From positions 6,455,077 through 6,519,076 of the forward strand of contig OX345644.1 of assembly GCA_947044365.1 (NCBI GenBank): DNA of 64,000 nucleotides, read 5' to 3'. The DNA comes from Petrosia ficiformis (Eukaryota; Porifera; Demospongiae; Haplosclerida; Petrosiidae). Every line of letters starts with the position of its first letter. Within the stretch, counting starts at the first letter, position 1. Under the pieces are notes generated by a model, which saw only the letters and a list, made by a program, of their open reading frames with translations, ran no database searches and was not told where the DNA came from. Of the stretch, positions 24,501 through 39,000 are shown piece after piece. A program made the position numbers and the translations under genes.

Positions 24501-25108
24501 TTTGGTTAGTTCGACTCCTGTTAAAATATTTTAGTTCTCCTCTCACAAACCTGTTTTAGTTTTAGTTCAAGAGCTAAAAGTAAAAATGATGTATGTACTA
24601 TAACACTTTTAGTGTTAATTTGCCATTGTTAAAAGCCTAAAAGTTCACACTTCACAGATGAGATGTCATGATGATGCAACTCTAGCAGTCAAAGGAAGAT
24701 GCCTTTTATGTTTTACATCTGCTTAGGTGATAATGACATGTAGTTTCATGCATGCATGTCATCTGATTCATATGTAGGAACTAAAACACGATTCATGTTA
24801 GCTTTAGTTCTTGCACATCAGTTCCAGTTAGTTTCTGTCACTAAAAACGTTTTAGTTTTAGTTCTAGTTGCACAATTATGAGATATGTATGTCTATACAT
24901 CCATTTATACATACAAACATACCTATATATGTTTATGCATATGTACGAGTATGATTGTATACCATACACAATATTACATCCATACATATAATTATATATA
25001 CTTGTATTTTTTGACAGCATTGAGTTAAATCTCTCAGCTACTGAGTCCGCTCTCACACTGTTGTATCACTACTCTCCATCAATGCAACAACCAGACAAAG
25101 CTTTGAGG
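21598..25108 (+). CDS. ITPR: Gene B exons 1-9: N-terminal beta-trefoil (suppressor) domain
   Basis: Exons: 21598-21710, 21763-21833, 22327-22393, 22507-22549, 23451-23537, 23706-23780, 24113-24196, 24328-24437, 25018-25108 (residues 1-247). [11 protein letters not shown] opens the first trefoil strand. [11 protein letters not shown] (exon 3) corresponds to the vertebrate [34 protein letters not shown] matches [42 protein letters not shown] matches the [20 protein letters not shown] strand pair. In vertebrates this domain lowers IP3 affinity of the adjacent core. The intron after exon 4 (22550-23450) contains a repeat that starts TTACCCTCGCCA. Confidence 0.92.
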
Positions 25109-28100
25109 GTAAGCAGATACTGACTCACATACACAGTGAAGTGCCCAGACAAAGTGTTAAACACTAATACATATACATACATACACACGGATACATTCAT
25201 TCACAAAAATAAACAAATACACATGATTGCTATTATACAAAACTATATTCACATTCCTACAGAATGGATGTTGTGTGAGGCTGTTTCATAATGAGGATGA
25301 ATGCTATATTGTAGCTGAAGGGTCATTTGCTTCTACAAACCGTATTGTTGAAAATGGTATGTTACTATTTAATTACACTGTATGGATGAGTGAATGGATA
25401 AATAGATGGAATGATGGGATGAATGGATGGATGGAATTATGGGATTGATGGATGGATGGATCATGGATGGATGGATGGATGGATGACTATATAAAGATTG
25501 AGTATATCAAGTGGACACAAATGGATCTGCTGATGTCAAATGACATTCACATAATATTTACATGATACTCACAGTACACTGTCGTCAAAGAAGAGTTGAC
25601 TCAGGAAAGCGCTCTGAACCATCAACTTCTGCCAATACCTATTGGCAAATTGAGAAAGAAGATGACCCAAGAACAGGTACAGGAAAGAATGAAACAACTT
25701 GATGCTGTATACACATTTATTCTTCTCATAGGTGAAATCTTGTCCTGGGGAGAAAGGTGTAGAATCAAACATCTACCTACCAGATTGTATTTATGTGTTA
25801 CAGTTGACTTGAAGGTTAACATGATATATTATATTATATAAGCTATGTGCTTTCATTGTTTATTATATGTTAATGTTGTTTGTATAATCACTCAATTTAT
25901 TAATGTTTGAGTGTGTGTAAGCATTTCTGTATGCATATGTATGTAGTTGTATGCATGTGAGTGTGTATGTATGTGTGTAGTTGAGTGTGTGTTCATGTAC
26001 ATGTATGTAGTATATATATGATGCTTTATCCAATCCAGGTTACTTTGAAAGAGAGAGCTTTTGATGATTCTGATTTTGACACTCTTTTTAGTTTCCATCC
26101 ATTGACTGAGGTAAAACATTCATAGTTACACAAATCTAATTCATACAGACTAAAGATCATACACTATGATTCTTTATCATTATACTAAGTTCAGGAGACA
26201 GTATTTATCATAGCTTTTCCACTCCTCTGTTTTAATTTGCTTAATTACTCTTATCGATTTACCACACATTGTTCTATTGAAAATTTACACATAGTATTAC
26301 ATTCTCGATGTTGTACTTATGTATACCACACAAATTATCATTTGTATTTTTCCAACATTGAGATTCCATTCATGGATGATCATTTACTATAACTACTATA
26401 ATGTCTAATAAATCATTTTATTTAGGAAGGAGATGAAGTGCTATTGGAATCATATGCTCGTATCAAGCATCTACTCAGTGGACAATGGCTTCATTTGGAA
26501 AAGAAAGGTGAGTTTGCTTCTTGCTAGGGAATATTTTCCTAATTCTATTTTGTTTTTTTTTTAAGAAAACTATGTACGAAAGAATTTCAATCCTGAAGCA
26601 AAAGGACTAGCTGGTCTTCAATGGGACTCTGCAGAGCTATACAAGGTATCAAGTTACATGTATATATATCATTTATTGTTTTTTCTGTATATATAATCTC
26701 TGAATGTTTCATATCCATATCAAACATTGTTCATTTCACTACCCTACCATTAATTTTATCAATTACTTACATCTTCATCTTCTCTATCAGCTCATGACTA
26801 GCAGAGATAGAGGTGACTATGACTCCTTCACACTACAAGAGGTATTGATTGTTTATTATACTTAGATATGCAATCATAGTCCTATTACCACTTAGGTCTC
26901 TGAAGACTTGTTAGACAGGTTCAATTATGTAGCTGGTATTATACCAGTACTGTCAGATCATATTACTCATGTAAGTATATATATAATAATGGACTATGCA
27001 CTTATTAGAATTATTAAGTGTTTGTGGTTAATTTAAATACCATAGTTGATGTGTTATTAATCATCATTGGTAATGAGATATTTTAACAATTCCTATAACT
27101 ATTTTTACAGATTCAGGAGGGTGTTGGAATGGTTGGATTGTCTCAGAAACAGTCAATTCGTGTCCGAGATACACTTGTGGAATTGCGACGTTGGTTGATC
27201 ACTGATGATGAAAGAGACTCTAAAAACCAGCAAAAACTTTTGAGAAACCTCAGAGTAAATCAGTTTTTTACTTTGTCCCCAGTCTTCTTTTTTCCCACAT
27301 AACAAGGGATAATACCAGAGATGTTTAATGAAACATACAATTTCTTACTATACATCTCTGCACTTCTATTTTTATATGCATATCAGTATAGCCAGCTCAG
27401 GTACAATGGAGGTTTTGAGAGGGTCATGATAATATTATGACTTATGGTGGTAGAAGACCTTTACAATCTCTTCTTTACACAAATATATCGCATTTAGCCT
27501 TACCATAGCATTCCTACACACTTTAAGTTTAATGTTTGTGATAAGAAAACACTGTTTTTCTGTTGGCAAATGTAATGTATCAATGCTGCCATCCATTACC
27601 CTTAATATTCATCTGGGGGAAACACTCCGTGTCTATATATAATTACTATTCTTATTATATTTCAGGTCATTGAGCTATTAGCAGAGATTCTTAAATCAGG
27701 AAATTTGCCAGAAGTCAAACAGTGAGTGACTATAGCAAACGTATTTGTAAGAATTTTCAGTACAATGTTTTATAGGAGTCAAGCTGAAATCTGCAGAGAA
27801 TGTTACAATGTTTTCAAGAGATATTTGGAGGGTGACAGCCGCAAGAATGAAAATTATTTGGCACGATTCATTGAATTCTTCGAGACTCATGTATGTACAG
27901 GGAGATACTATCACGTGATCTTTGGCAAATAGAATACTGTTATGTGTTTAGTTGTTTTAGCTAGTTTAAGTACCGAAACACTTCTTTGTTATGAATGGTT
28001 TTAGTTAGTTTTACACTAAAAATTAAAGTTTTATTTACATAATTTGGCTTAAATAAATAATAGTTTTATTCGACTTGTGTTATATATATATATATATAAT

Positions 28101-31100
28101 ATTATAGTATGCATGTATATATAAAGATTTAAATATTTGTTTCTTGATCACAAAGACATTTATCTAGCTTTTGTGATTTGGGTTTTTTGTTGTGTTCTCA
28201 TTACCTTATTTATTTTCTTTTATCTCGGTGATCAGATGCGAAAAGGTCTCAATGCTGAAGAAGTCCTTGTTGAAATTGTACAAGATAATGCGTTAGTATT
28301 TGATGTTCAGCAATGATTAATATTGATGTATATTTGTGCCACTTTATCGTAATTATGAAATCATTTATAAATATTATCATTGTAATGTCATCAATATTCC
28401 TTCATGCACTCTTGATATCACTCACATATCACTACAAAAAACTCCAATTTTATAATACACACACAAATGAGACTTCTAGTTTGAATTGTATTGTTTTTAA
28501 ATGTCTGTTTATTTCAATCATAGGGCTATTGTTTCAAAAATGACTGCAACTAGAATGGGTCACATGATTGATCAGTTCTGCACAACACTGGTAATTATAC
28601 TCAATTATTTTAAATGATTATCATATACTATTTAACACACAGGATTCCAGATACCTCGACTTTTTGAGTTCATTATGTGTCTGCTCTGGTCGTCCAATAC
28701 CACCAACTCAGAGTGAGTCCCTTTTTATAGAGTCAATATTGTTATTTCATATGTTATGTATTATTAATGATACTAACTATAAAAATATCTTCTTTATATA
28801 TACATTATTTTAATTATTATTATTATTTTATTTATAAAATATATAATAGTTACATATATATATAGTTATATATAACAATGTATAAGATATATATTATAGT
28901 GATATACTCACGTATTGTATTATCATATAGATCGTTTACTATATGAACTTGTGTTGGACAAAGGAAAGGTATATCATCATGTTATATATATATCCAACAA
29001 AATACTGTATGAAAAATTTCAGTGTACATGATATATATAATAAAGACTTACAATTTTACTTCTGTCCACTGATACAGTCACTAGTGCAATAGTGTAATGA
29101 CTTGACTTCACTATAGTTTTATATTATCCTGATTTGATAAAATAATAGATCACTGATACAAAACAAAGTTAGAGTGTATATAGCAAAGTAACTGGAGACA
29201 AAAGACTTGTACATATTATACATACATCATCTCCAATTCAACACTGTAGAAACTAATTATTGCTATTGTTACTATTTTTCACTTTACTACATCTAGAAAT
29301 CTTGTTTTAATGTCAGCTAAGATAATCTTTAGTTCTCATATCCTTGTGTTTATCTTTAAAATACTTATGTATTCAATATGCATTGAGATTTTTAATACTA
29401 TTCGTGTTTATAATCCATTTTAATTAGGATATCTTTCTACGAACAAAAGTGATAACGAATGATGAGGGAGAAGAAAGAGTGGTGTGCCACCAACCAGGAT
29501 CTGACCATGTAACATCACTGAGAAAGTTGAAGCCATCCCCCCATAGTAGAAAAATGACTCTCAGCAGGAAAGAACCATCACAAAGCAGAGTAAGAGAGTG
29601 ATTTAAACACACTTCCTGAGAAAAACCTCATTTCTAACATAAACATTTTTTTTCCAAAACTGCCTGCAAAGCTTCTTGCCCAACATAATTACTATTCTTT
29701 TGTTACACTGTTATCTATTCATCTACTGTATATATGTCATATCCATCTCTTTGTCTCTTATCATCTAATTGTTTTCAATTTTAGGATGACTTTCAGCTTT
29801 TAGAAGCTCAACTTCACTTGTTTGCTAGACTTTGCAAGGTAATTATACAACACATTATTTTAACTCTATATCATCTGGATAAAACTCCCTATCTCCCCAC
29901 TCCAGGGCAACAACATGTTAGCAATAAAGGGATTGCTATATAGTCCTGAAAATCCAAATGGATATATTGACTTCAAACAAGCCCTTCTGTGTGCTAGTGA
30001 TGAATCACTTGATACTTCTCTACGATCAAGATATGTTGAGCTTATTCTTGTCATGTTCGTTGATGTGGGAGAGAATAGACCTTTTCTGGATAATCTTTGT
30101 TATTCATTTGTGAGTATATTAGTGTTGATATAGTTTAACTAAACTATAACTAAATTAAAGTTCTATTATAAAATGAAAATCAAAATTGGACACTATTAGA
30201 TGTTAACTAAAACCCCTTTAATTAAGCCCAAATTTTTTTAGTTTATGAACTATAAAAATTTTGAGAGTCTATAACTAAAGGTGGTAATGATTGTCATACT
30301 CTAGTCACTGTATATATGAATTATGAATAATAGATGATAAATTGTAGTTATGAATACAGTATATATCTATAGAGTATTGAGTGGATAGCTTGATTAATTG
30401 ATGTACCAACATTGGATAGATGCAGACAAATGGGTTGAAAGACAACTGATAGCCATAGAAATTCACGTAATATGTCTCAAATCATCTCTTCTTTAGATCT
30501 ACAGAGACCTTGTTGCTCAGCCTTATGCTGATACAGGAGATGATGAGACGGTTGCTTTAACTGGAGTTGAAAACACAAATTTTCCTGAACTGAAGCTGTG
30601 GGTACTGGATGTAGTAAAGAATAATGTGGTATGTTAGATATCTCTTATTCTATATGGTCTATTCCCATTCTCTATCAACATCTAACAGAAACTTCACTGT
30701 GACTCCGCTCTCTCAGATGAAAATGAACTGTTAGAACAGATCATTGATGTGTTGGGTCACTTGGTACGAGATGGTTACTATGACGATGAAGATGATGTTG
30801 ATGAAGTCATGGGTCCTCTTATTGAACTACTTAATGGAAAAACTGATCTACCTAGTGAAGAAAAAATTGGTAATATTTAACAACCATGTAGTAATGTGTA
30901 TAATTATATCTGTTGAAAGAGCTAGGCAAAATATGCATGATGAACTACTTCTATTAAACTATTGTCTTATTTTCCAAGTTTTGCAGGCATATATATTCAA
31001 AATGAATTCATAAACATGTTTTTTTGTACAGATTGTGTGGAAGAAATGAAAATATTTATAACCTCAGAGCGTAAAGAAGATCTTGTAGAAAACAAACCAG

Positions 31101-34100
31101 TCTTTGCTGTCAAGAATAAGTGAGTTGGTATATAATTATATCATTACACTAATCTGTGTTTGTATATACACAATCCATATTGTGTGTGTTTGTATTAGTA
31201 ATATGTGTTTATGGATGATTGTCTTGTAATAATTTATTAATTCACAGGGCTTTAGAAGTATTGGAGCTCTTCTTCAGATTCAAGTTTTATGTCAAGTTAC
31301 AGGTAATCAGTACCTCGTCACTCTAAATGCATAATTAATTTTTAAATTTCGATTGTAGATGTAAAAATAAGTCTCATTATCAAACTTGTTTGTAAACACT
31401 TATCTTCTAGCTGTTTGTTTCAAGGATGTCAACAAAGCTTGTTGCCTAGAATACCCACCTTTGAAACAAATTGTCATCTTTATCATAAATATCTAGAAAT
31501 AAGAGTTAAATTCACAGATTCAATAGTCATTCAAATTTGATATTGTTATTGTAACTGCAAATAAAACAGTGTCACTATAAATAAAACATGTATAATATAT
31601 GTAAAAACAAATTTCTATTCATTGATTTCCTTTCAGAAATTCATGAACGATTTTAAGGTGCTTCATGGTGAGGGTCAAAAACCTACTGATGATGCCCCTC
31701 CAGAGATTTTGAAGCAACTCATGACAAAGACTGGGACCAATTATGAATGGCTTTATAAAGACAACATTATCAAGTAGGATTTCATAGACAGACTGAAAAA
31801 CAAACAGACAGACATAGGCAAATTACATATAAAATTAAATATAACATATGGAAAGCTAGCAACTCAAATTATTATTTTGTAGTCATTATTTGAATATATT
31901 CATGCTACCATAGCAACCATTTGATGTGGTTAGGTCTATAATGTTGAATACTGGATCTCTAATGGCAGGCATATACTCTATAGTATGGTTGGCAGGTCTC
32001 TATATGATATATCAGAACCCTGTCTACAGTTTTGTATGCATAGTGGTCTCTAGGACTGCTATGCAACTAGAAACATCCCTGCCAATCATGCGTACACCAG
32101 TTATTCTGTATAGTCATTATTTTTAGTATTAATATTCATCCATACAGGGCTGTGCTTGATCGTCTTAACTTCCTATGTGATGGTGAAGCTAAAGGATGTG
32201 GGTTTGCTCCTAAAGATGACTCGATACCAAATCTTGAACAAGTATTGATTGATCTTTCTTGCTATGATGATGAGGAATTAGTCAGTGGTTCATTACACTT
32301 ACTGACACAAATGTATTACTTTGAAGATGAGTTGTTCAACAAAACACAACAGGTTAGCCCAAGACTAACAGCTATGTTAGTGCTAACCTGCAAACAGTAA
32401 CATCCTATAGTGGTTAGATTTTTAACTATTAATTCACAGGCTCAGATTCTAACGTCTCCTGCATCAATTGAACAATATAACAAAGTAAATGATGAGATAT
32501 TGCCTGAACTGAGACAGCTGCTTAGAGTAGATACAAGCCAGAAGAATCAAGACAGAATGATTGAACTATTACAAACATTGTCTGGTCTCTGTATACTAGT
32601 GTTGGAGTCTGGTGCTGTAGAACCCAATAAACAGAATCAACACATGTTGGATAACTTTGGTATGTGTCTGCATCTGTATGTATATAGTTATAATGTCACT
32701 GTGTCAGTACTTCTGTATGCATGTGCTGTATCAGTTTGCCTGTGTGTCTGTGCAGTCATGTTTATGATAGTATGTATGCTATTAAGTTCTCTAAATATCT
32801 ATCTAAAAGGATTGGTCTCTGAAATTCTCAGTTACGCTTTGTCTAAGGGATTAGAACATCAACAGTCCACAGTAACTGAACAAGACACAGGTATATATAC
32901 ATAATTAATAACTCTATCTATCTCTTTATCCGTTTATCTATCTATCATTCTTTCATTCATCAACTATCCAATTTTCTCCACTAACACAGATACCTCAGTG
33001 ACAGTACGTGAAGAAGTATTTAGAGAATGTTTCTGTTTACTCCGATATCTTGCAGCTGATAACGAAAGTGTATGTGTAAAAATATAGATGTAATTATATT
33101 ATGCAATGAAGTTTATAATTATTTGTTAATTTAAAAATTTTTTTTATTTTGTAGGTGCAAAAACGTTTATTCAATCGGATCGATGATCTTTTGGAAGTTA
33201 AAGTACCCGGAACAGCTCTAGCTGATGTAGCTGATCTCTTGACTGAGGTACATGCATGTAGTATACAATGTATAAATAATTATTCCCTCAACATTAACAT
33301 TATATGTTAGGTTTTCACTGGATCACTAGAACTTATCCTCAAAGTAACAGAAGCTCATGTCGAAAGAATCTTTGATATTATCATACATAGTGATAATCCA
33401 ATTGTAAAAGCTCAGTTTATGGTTACACTACAAGCAATGACGAAGGTAATATATATTATTGAATAAAACGTCTATATGGCATACACATATATCACAATCT
33501 ATGATATTATTAGATTGAGGAGCTTGATCTACCAGTGGGACTTAATCAGGCACTTATTGTAAAGAACTTTTGTCGTTTTCGTGATACGTTCTGTCCAGAG
33601 GTGTTAGCTGAAGGAAAAAAAACAGAAACGGAACGAATGCGTATATTGACTGAAGTATGTAGTTTCAATGGATAAATGAAGAACAAAAAAGATTAACAAT
33701 TGAATAAATAAATGAATGGAAGAATGAATGAAAGAATGAATGAAGGAATGTATGTATGAAGGATTGAATGAATGAATGAATGAATGAATAAAAATATCAT
33801 ATAGCAATTTTTCATTCCCTCTCAGCCTGAAGACACTTCTGATCTCGAAGTACTCCTCAGTGCTACTGATCTGTTGGCAGCCTGTGCCGAGAGTAAAAAT
33901 CTTTTCATTGAGTCTGTTTGTCAGAAGATATTCTCTCTTGAAGAACTAGTTGAGTAAGTGGATAATAAAAGACAATCGAACCAATAATTTTTGTTAACTA
34001 TAACCCCTTATATATAGTAAGTCATTGTGACTTTTAGTTAACTAAACTATAACTAAATTACAGATCCACTGTAATTACAATAACTATTGAATAATGGGCA

Positions 34101-35915
34101 CTTTTAGTTAGTTAACTAAACTAAAACCCTTTTCAGTTAACTAAACTAAAACCCTTTTAGTAAACCTGATATTATTTAGTTAACTAACTATATCTATTAC
34201 TAAAATTGTGAGAAATTAATGATAATAACTAAACATGGTCATTATTGTCATAATAAAACAACACTAGATTCATTATAAATATATTCAACAACTGGTATAC
34301 CAATAAATAGATTGATATGCTACATTAATGAACTTTAAAACATTGTGTGATAAACAGACAGATCTAGGAATAAGAGGTGGTTTGTTCTTTCTTTAGGATA
34401 ATAAGCAAAAATCTTCCTCCAGCAAGAAAGAGACCATTTGTTCGTTTCCTTATTTTGGTATACATGAGTACTGACGAAGATCAACAAAGTAATCCGGGTA
34501 ATGCATTAGCCCATGGAAGGTAAGTATATATTTTAACGTAATTCCATTATGCTTGCATCAAATTTATGTACAAAGCAAATGAAGACATTTGTGAGCATAA
34601 ATAACAACAAAAGCTCTTAGATTACATTCGACTTACTTCAATAACACAAGTGTGTTTGCACACCAATATTCAAAGCATGCTGCTACACCCTTCAAAGCCT
34701 TCTTCATATTTGAAGAGAAAAAAAGGAAATCACTTTTCTAACTTGCAGAGATTGTTGAACTAACTATACTTCTCTTAATAGTGCAATATGGAAATATCTT
34801 CATCACATCAGCAGCCTCATGGAAAATGTGGCAATTGCTTTAAGTCTTGTACCCAAAGAAGAGAGAGAGACAATTCGACATGAACTCACTGGAGCATCAA
34901 GACGTAGGAACAGTTTGGGTGCTCATTCTCCACAGTATTCTGGCAGTCGACTGCCTCGTATCTCGTCAGTAGGAATTCCAGATGTTACTGGTAAGTTAAT
35001 TAGTGGTATATAACTTTTCTGATTTCTGATTCACAAATTCTAATGATGTTCTGGTGTTTTAATTAAAACCCCTATAATTAAATGACAGGTCTACCACAAT
35101 AACTATAACTAATTAAAATAGAAATTGGCCAACAATGTGAACTATTAGTTAACTAAAACTGAAATCCCAATAATTGTTTAGTTAATTATTTTCTGGAACT
35201 AAAAGTGGTCGCTATTGTAATACTAAAACATCACTAGAACGTACCTCTTACTGTATACTCTAACTTTATAGTATTATTACTTCACAGATGAAGAAGGCCA
35301 ATTAGTGCCTGGTCTCCTAGAGTACCTAGCTGATGGTGTGATTCCATTTCTTCATGCTTTTTATTCATCATTCTTTGATCCTGATGATGCTCAGAAAGAA
35401 GACGATAGAGATATGGAGTATAATACTTCAGCTCAGATCACTAAAAACCTAATGGTATGTGGCTTTATTAATTATTATTAGTTGTATTATTTGTAATTGT
35501 TATTGTTCTTTTCTGTTATTATTATTATTGATATTATTGTTGTTGTTATTAATGCTGTTATCATATGTACACACACATACGTACCCTACAGCATCTCGGT
35601 AGTGAACTGGTAAACTTCTTTTCAAATCCAATACACCTCTCTCTTTATAATGACACTTTAAATAAACTGATAGCTCATGATGAAATCAAAACCAGAGCTG
35701 ATGTGGATGAAAGCACACCTTTGATAGTAAAGCAACCTTCTACAGAGCAACCTCCTCCAAGAAAACGATCTACACTCACACGTGTAACTGCAATAGATTC
35801 ACCTACTACAGTACGTAATGTTATGAATATTCGATTAAACACATGCATACATAAGTACATACTTACATATATATAAACATACATACATAAATACATACAT
35901 ACATACATACATACA

Positions 35916-35949
<34 letters not shown>

Positions 35950-35983
35950 CATACATACATACATACATACATACATACATACA

Positions 35984-36017
<34 letters not shown>

Positions 36018-39000
36018 CATACATACCTACATACATACATACATACATACACGCATACATACATACATACATACATACATACATACATACATACATACAT
36101 ACATACATACATACATACATACATCTTCTTTATTTACTAGAGTGAACCTGTGTCTGATGATATGCTTGAAAACTATAAAGGACAACAAAAACTAAATGAT
36201 GATTTCAAACAGTTTGCTTGCAACTACCAAATTGCTTACAGAGGTCCTAACACAGCTAAATTTCAAAGTAACTCACCTGTTGCTGAAATTGGTATGTAGA
36301 TACACTCACCACAATATTCACACAAATACACATACATATGTACACACGCACACACACACACACACACACACAAATATACAGTGTTACATGATATTAGTTT
36401 CATCATGTTGTAAAATAATAATAATATTATATGCTTATACTTTGTACAGAATACAGTGATGATGGAGAAGAACTGCCACTTGGTCCAAGTTTTCAAAATT
36501 TAGTGAAAATATACCTCAGGTATATCTATGTATAATACTTGATACAGAATTCATATTCTAGTCATAAGGCATATTTTTTAATTCAATCTCTGTCCCATAT
36601 TTATTCATTTACCTACATTTTAACTTTCTGTCTATTCATTCTATCTATTTATATACTTGTCTGTCTATGTATTTATCAAGCCTTTTTTCTCTTAGTGATC
36701 ATGAGGAAAGCAAGATAAGAAAAGAGGCAGAAAGGCTGTTGAGACAACTTGAGTAAGAACATTTTAATAATTATAGATATTGTTTAATTCCATGCATTTT
36801 GTATTTTATTAGGATATCAAACAGTAGAACAGAGCAATTAAGTGACAGTGATCAGATAAAACAAGATTTAGTGGATGTTCGTTGTCTTCAGGTTTGGTAT
36901 TCATATGGATGATACATACACACAGTATCACAATCATTATGAGTAGTTCTCAATGACCAGATTTTTACTATAACAATGTCTTTAACTGTATTTGCTGGTC
37001 AGTCATATCAGCATTAACAGGCCCCTATTTCTTATTTACTGAAGTATACACCATCAATGAGTTCTCAAGTGGTCCAAAACTATTCTTTATTAATATGAGT
37101 ATTTGTATTCATGAGAACTTCTAAACAACAATAGTCCTTTGTGATCCTTGTCTTGTTGAGTATGTAGACGTTAGTTTTATTTATTAAAAAAAAAATAGAA
37201 TCTACCCACAATCTTCCATCCAAAGAAAGCTATAAAGCCAAAATGTTGTGTGAAGCTTTTTTTCCTTTCCAAACTTTGGAATACGATTCTGTCAAACCTG
37301 CAATAAACTCATTATGAGTGTGAATACACCTTAACCACACACATATGTTATTTATTTATTCATTTATAGATTCTTCGAGCTCTTATTCATAATCAAATCA
37401 AGCTTATTGATCCTGAACTCAAGGATAGGGACCCCATTCAATTCAGAAAGTTAGTACAGCAAAGTGTTCTATAGTAATTATAAAAAGTAAAAGTCATTTA
37501 CGTTCACCTTGACCTCAGAAAAATGTTCGTAACTTTAGTTTTGAATGTCCAACAATATTTTTTCCTATAATTATCATTTCCATTCTTTTTCGTTTGCATC
37601 AAATTTTAATCCATTGCTTCAGAATGTGGTGCAAGTATAATCATGCATTAGCCTTATTACTTTAAACTATACACTACAAAGTCATCACATCCTAATGTTG
37701 ATATCATCATGAATATTAACAAGCTTTAATTAATACTTCTATTTTTTAGGAAGAGTGATCGACTTGTTGTTCCAGTACAAATACGCATACAAAACTTTGA
37801 CAATGCTATTAAACGAGTATGTTAACTTGGCTCCCTCCATCACTCTTGCTCTCACACTCCCCCTCCTGTCCTCTTTCTCACAATATTTATATTCCTCTCT
37901 TGTCCAATTTACTTGCAGATAGTTCCTCTTCTTGCACACCCAAATGAAGACATATCACGAGAGGCTTTAGCTCTAATGAAAGCTCTCTTGTTTTCAGGAA
38001 ATGAAGAAGTTCAAGAAGGATTGGCCAATTCTTTGAAAGAAACAAGAGAAGAGATTCTGTTTCTGCATCTGAAACAGAGAATAGAAATAGCTAGCCACAA
38101 TTATAAAGAAAGGTATGTAATAATAAACATTAACAATACAGCTATTTATTTCATTTCTTTACAAACTTTGAAGTGTTGAACTTGAAAAACAATTATCCGC
38201 AAGACAAGAAGTTCAACTCAGACTTGTAAGACAAAATAAATGTGATAATTATCATGATATTGCTAGTATACTGACATGCATAATACTGATACATGAATTA
38301 ACTTTCATACACACTAATAAACAGTCTTGTGAGGCGAAACAATAAAAAACAAAGTCATTAATATCTGTTTGTATCCTGTTTGTACTTAAATGAATTTACT
38401 ACTATGTTATATTAAGGATGCATAATTTTGTGAAATTATAAATATCAAGATCACTCAATATTATTACAACATTACATGTATGTGTGTTAATGTTAGAATC
38501 TCAATAATAACTAATGACTCATTACTTTAGAGGACATAATTCTGTTTTGTATATAAGAATTATAGGTAGTGTAATGGATTGCATTCTTTACTTTATCAAA
38601 CTACATGTACTTTGTATCCACAGAAAGGTCCACTTACTGACAGTGAATCACCACAAGCTACTGCTGTGAGTTAATTAGCTGCTGCTTATAAATATTATTC
38701 ATATTAACACACTATTATCCACAGGCTAAAGTATTTGGTAGTAGTGATCAAGTAAGATATAATATTTATATAATAGTAATTACCATTCCATTTCATAGCT
38801 TGAAGTACGCAAAGGAAAAGAAGTTGCGATTCCAATGGAAGTATTGAAATCAGGTAATATTTATATATATACTAATATATAATAGAAGAATCTTGGACTG
38901 TGTATAATTACATTATTACATCTATCATGTTTATAATATTTTGTGTAAATATTATTTTTATAACATTCTAATGTAGAAGACGGTGGCTTGGAAGATGACC

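Noticed and set aside
35675..36124. Minus-strand open frames of MYVC repeats
   Set aside because: They are produced by the CATA microsatellite, which stays open in several frames.
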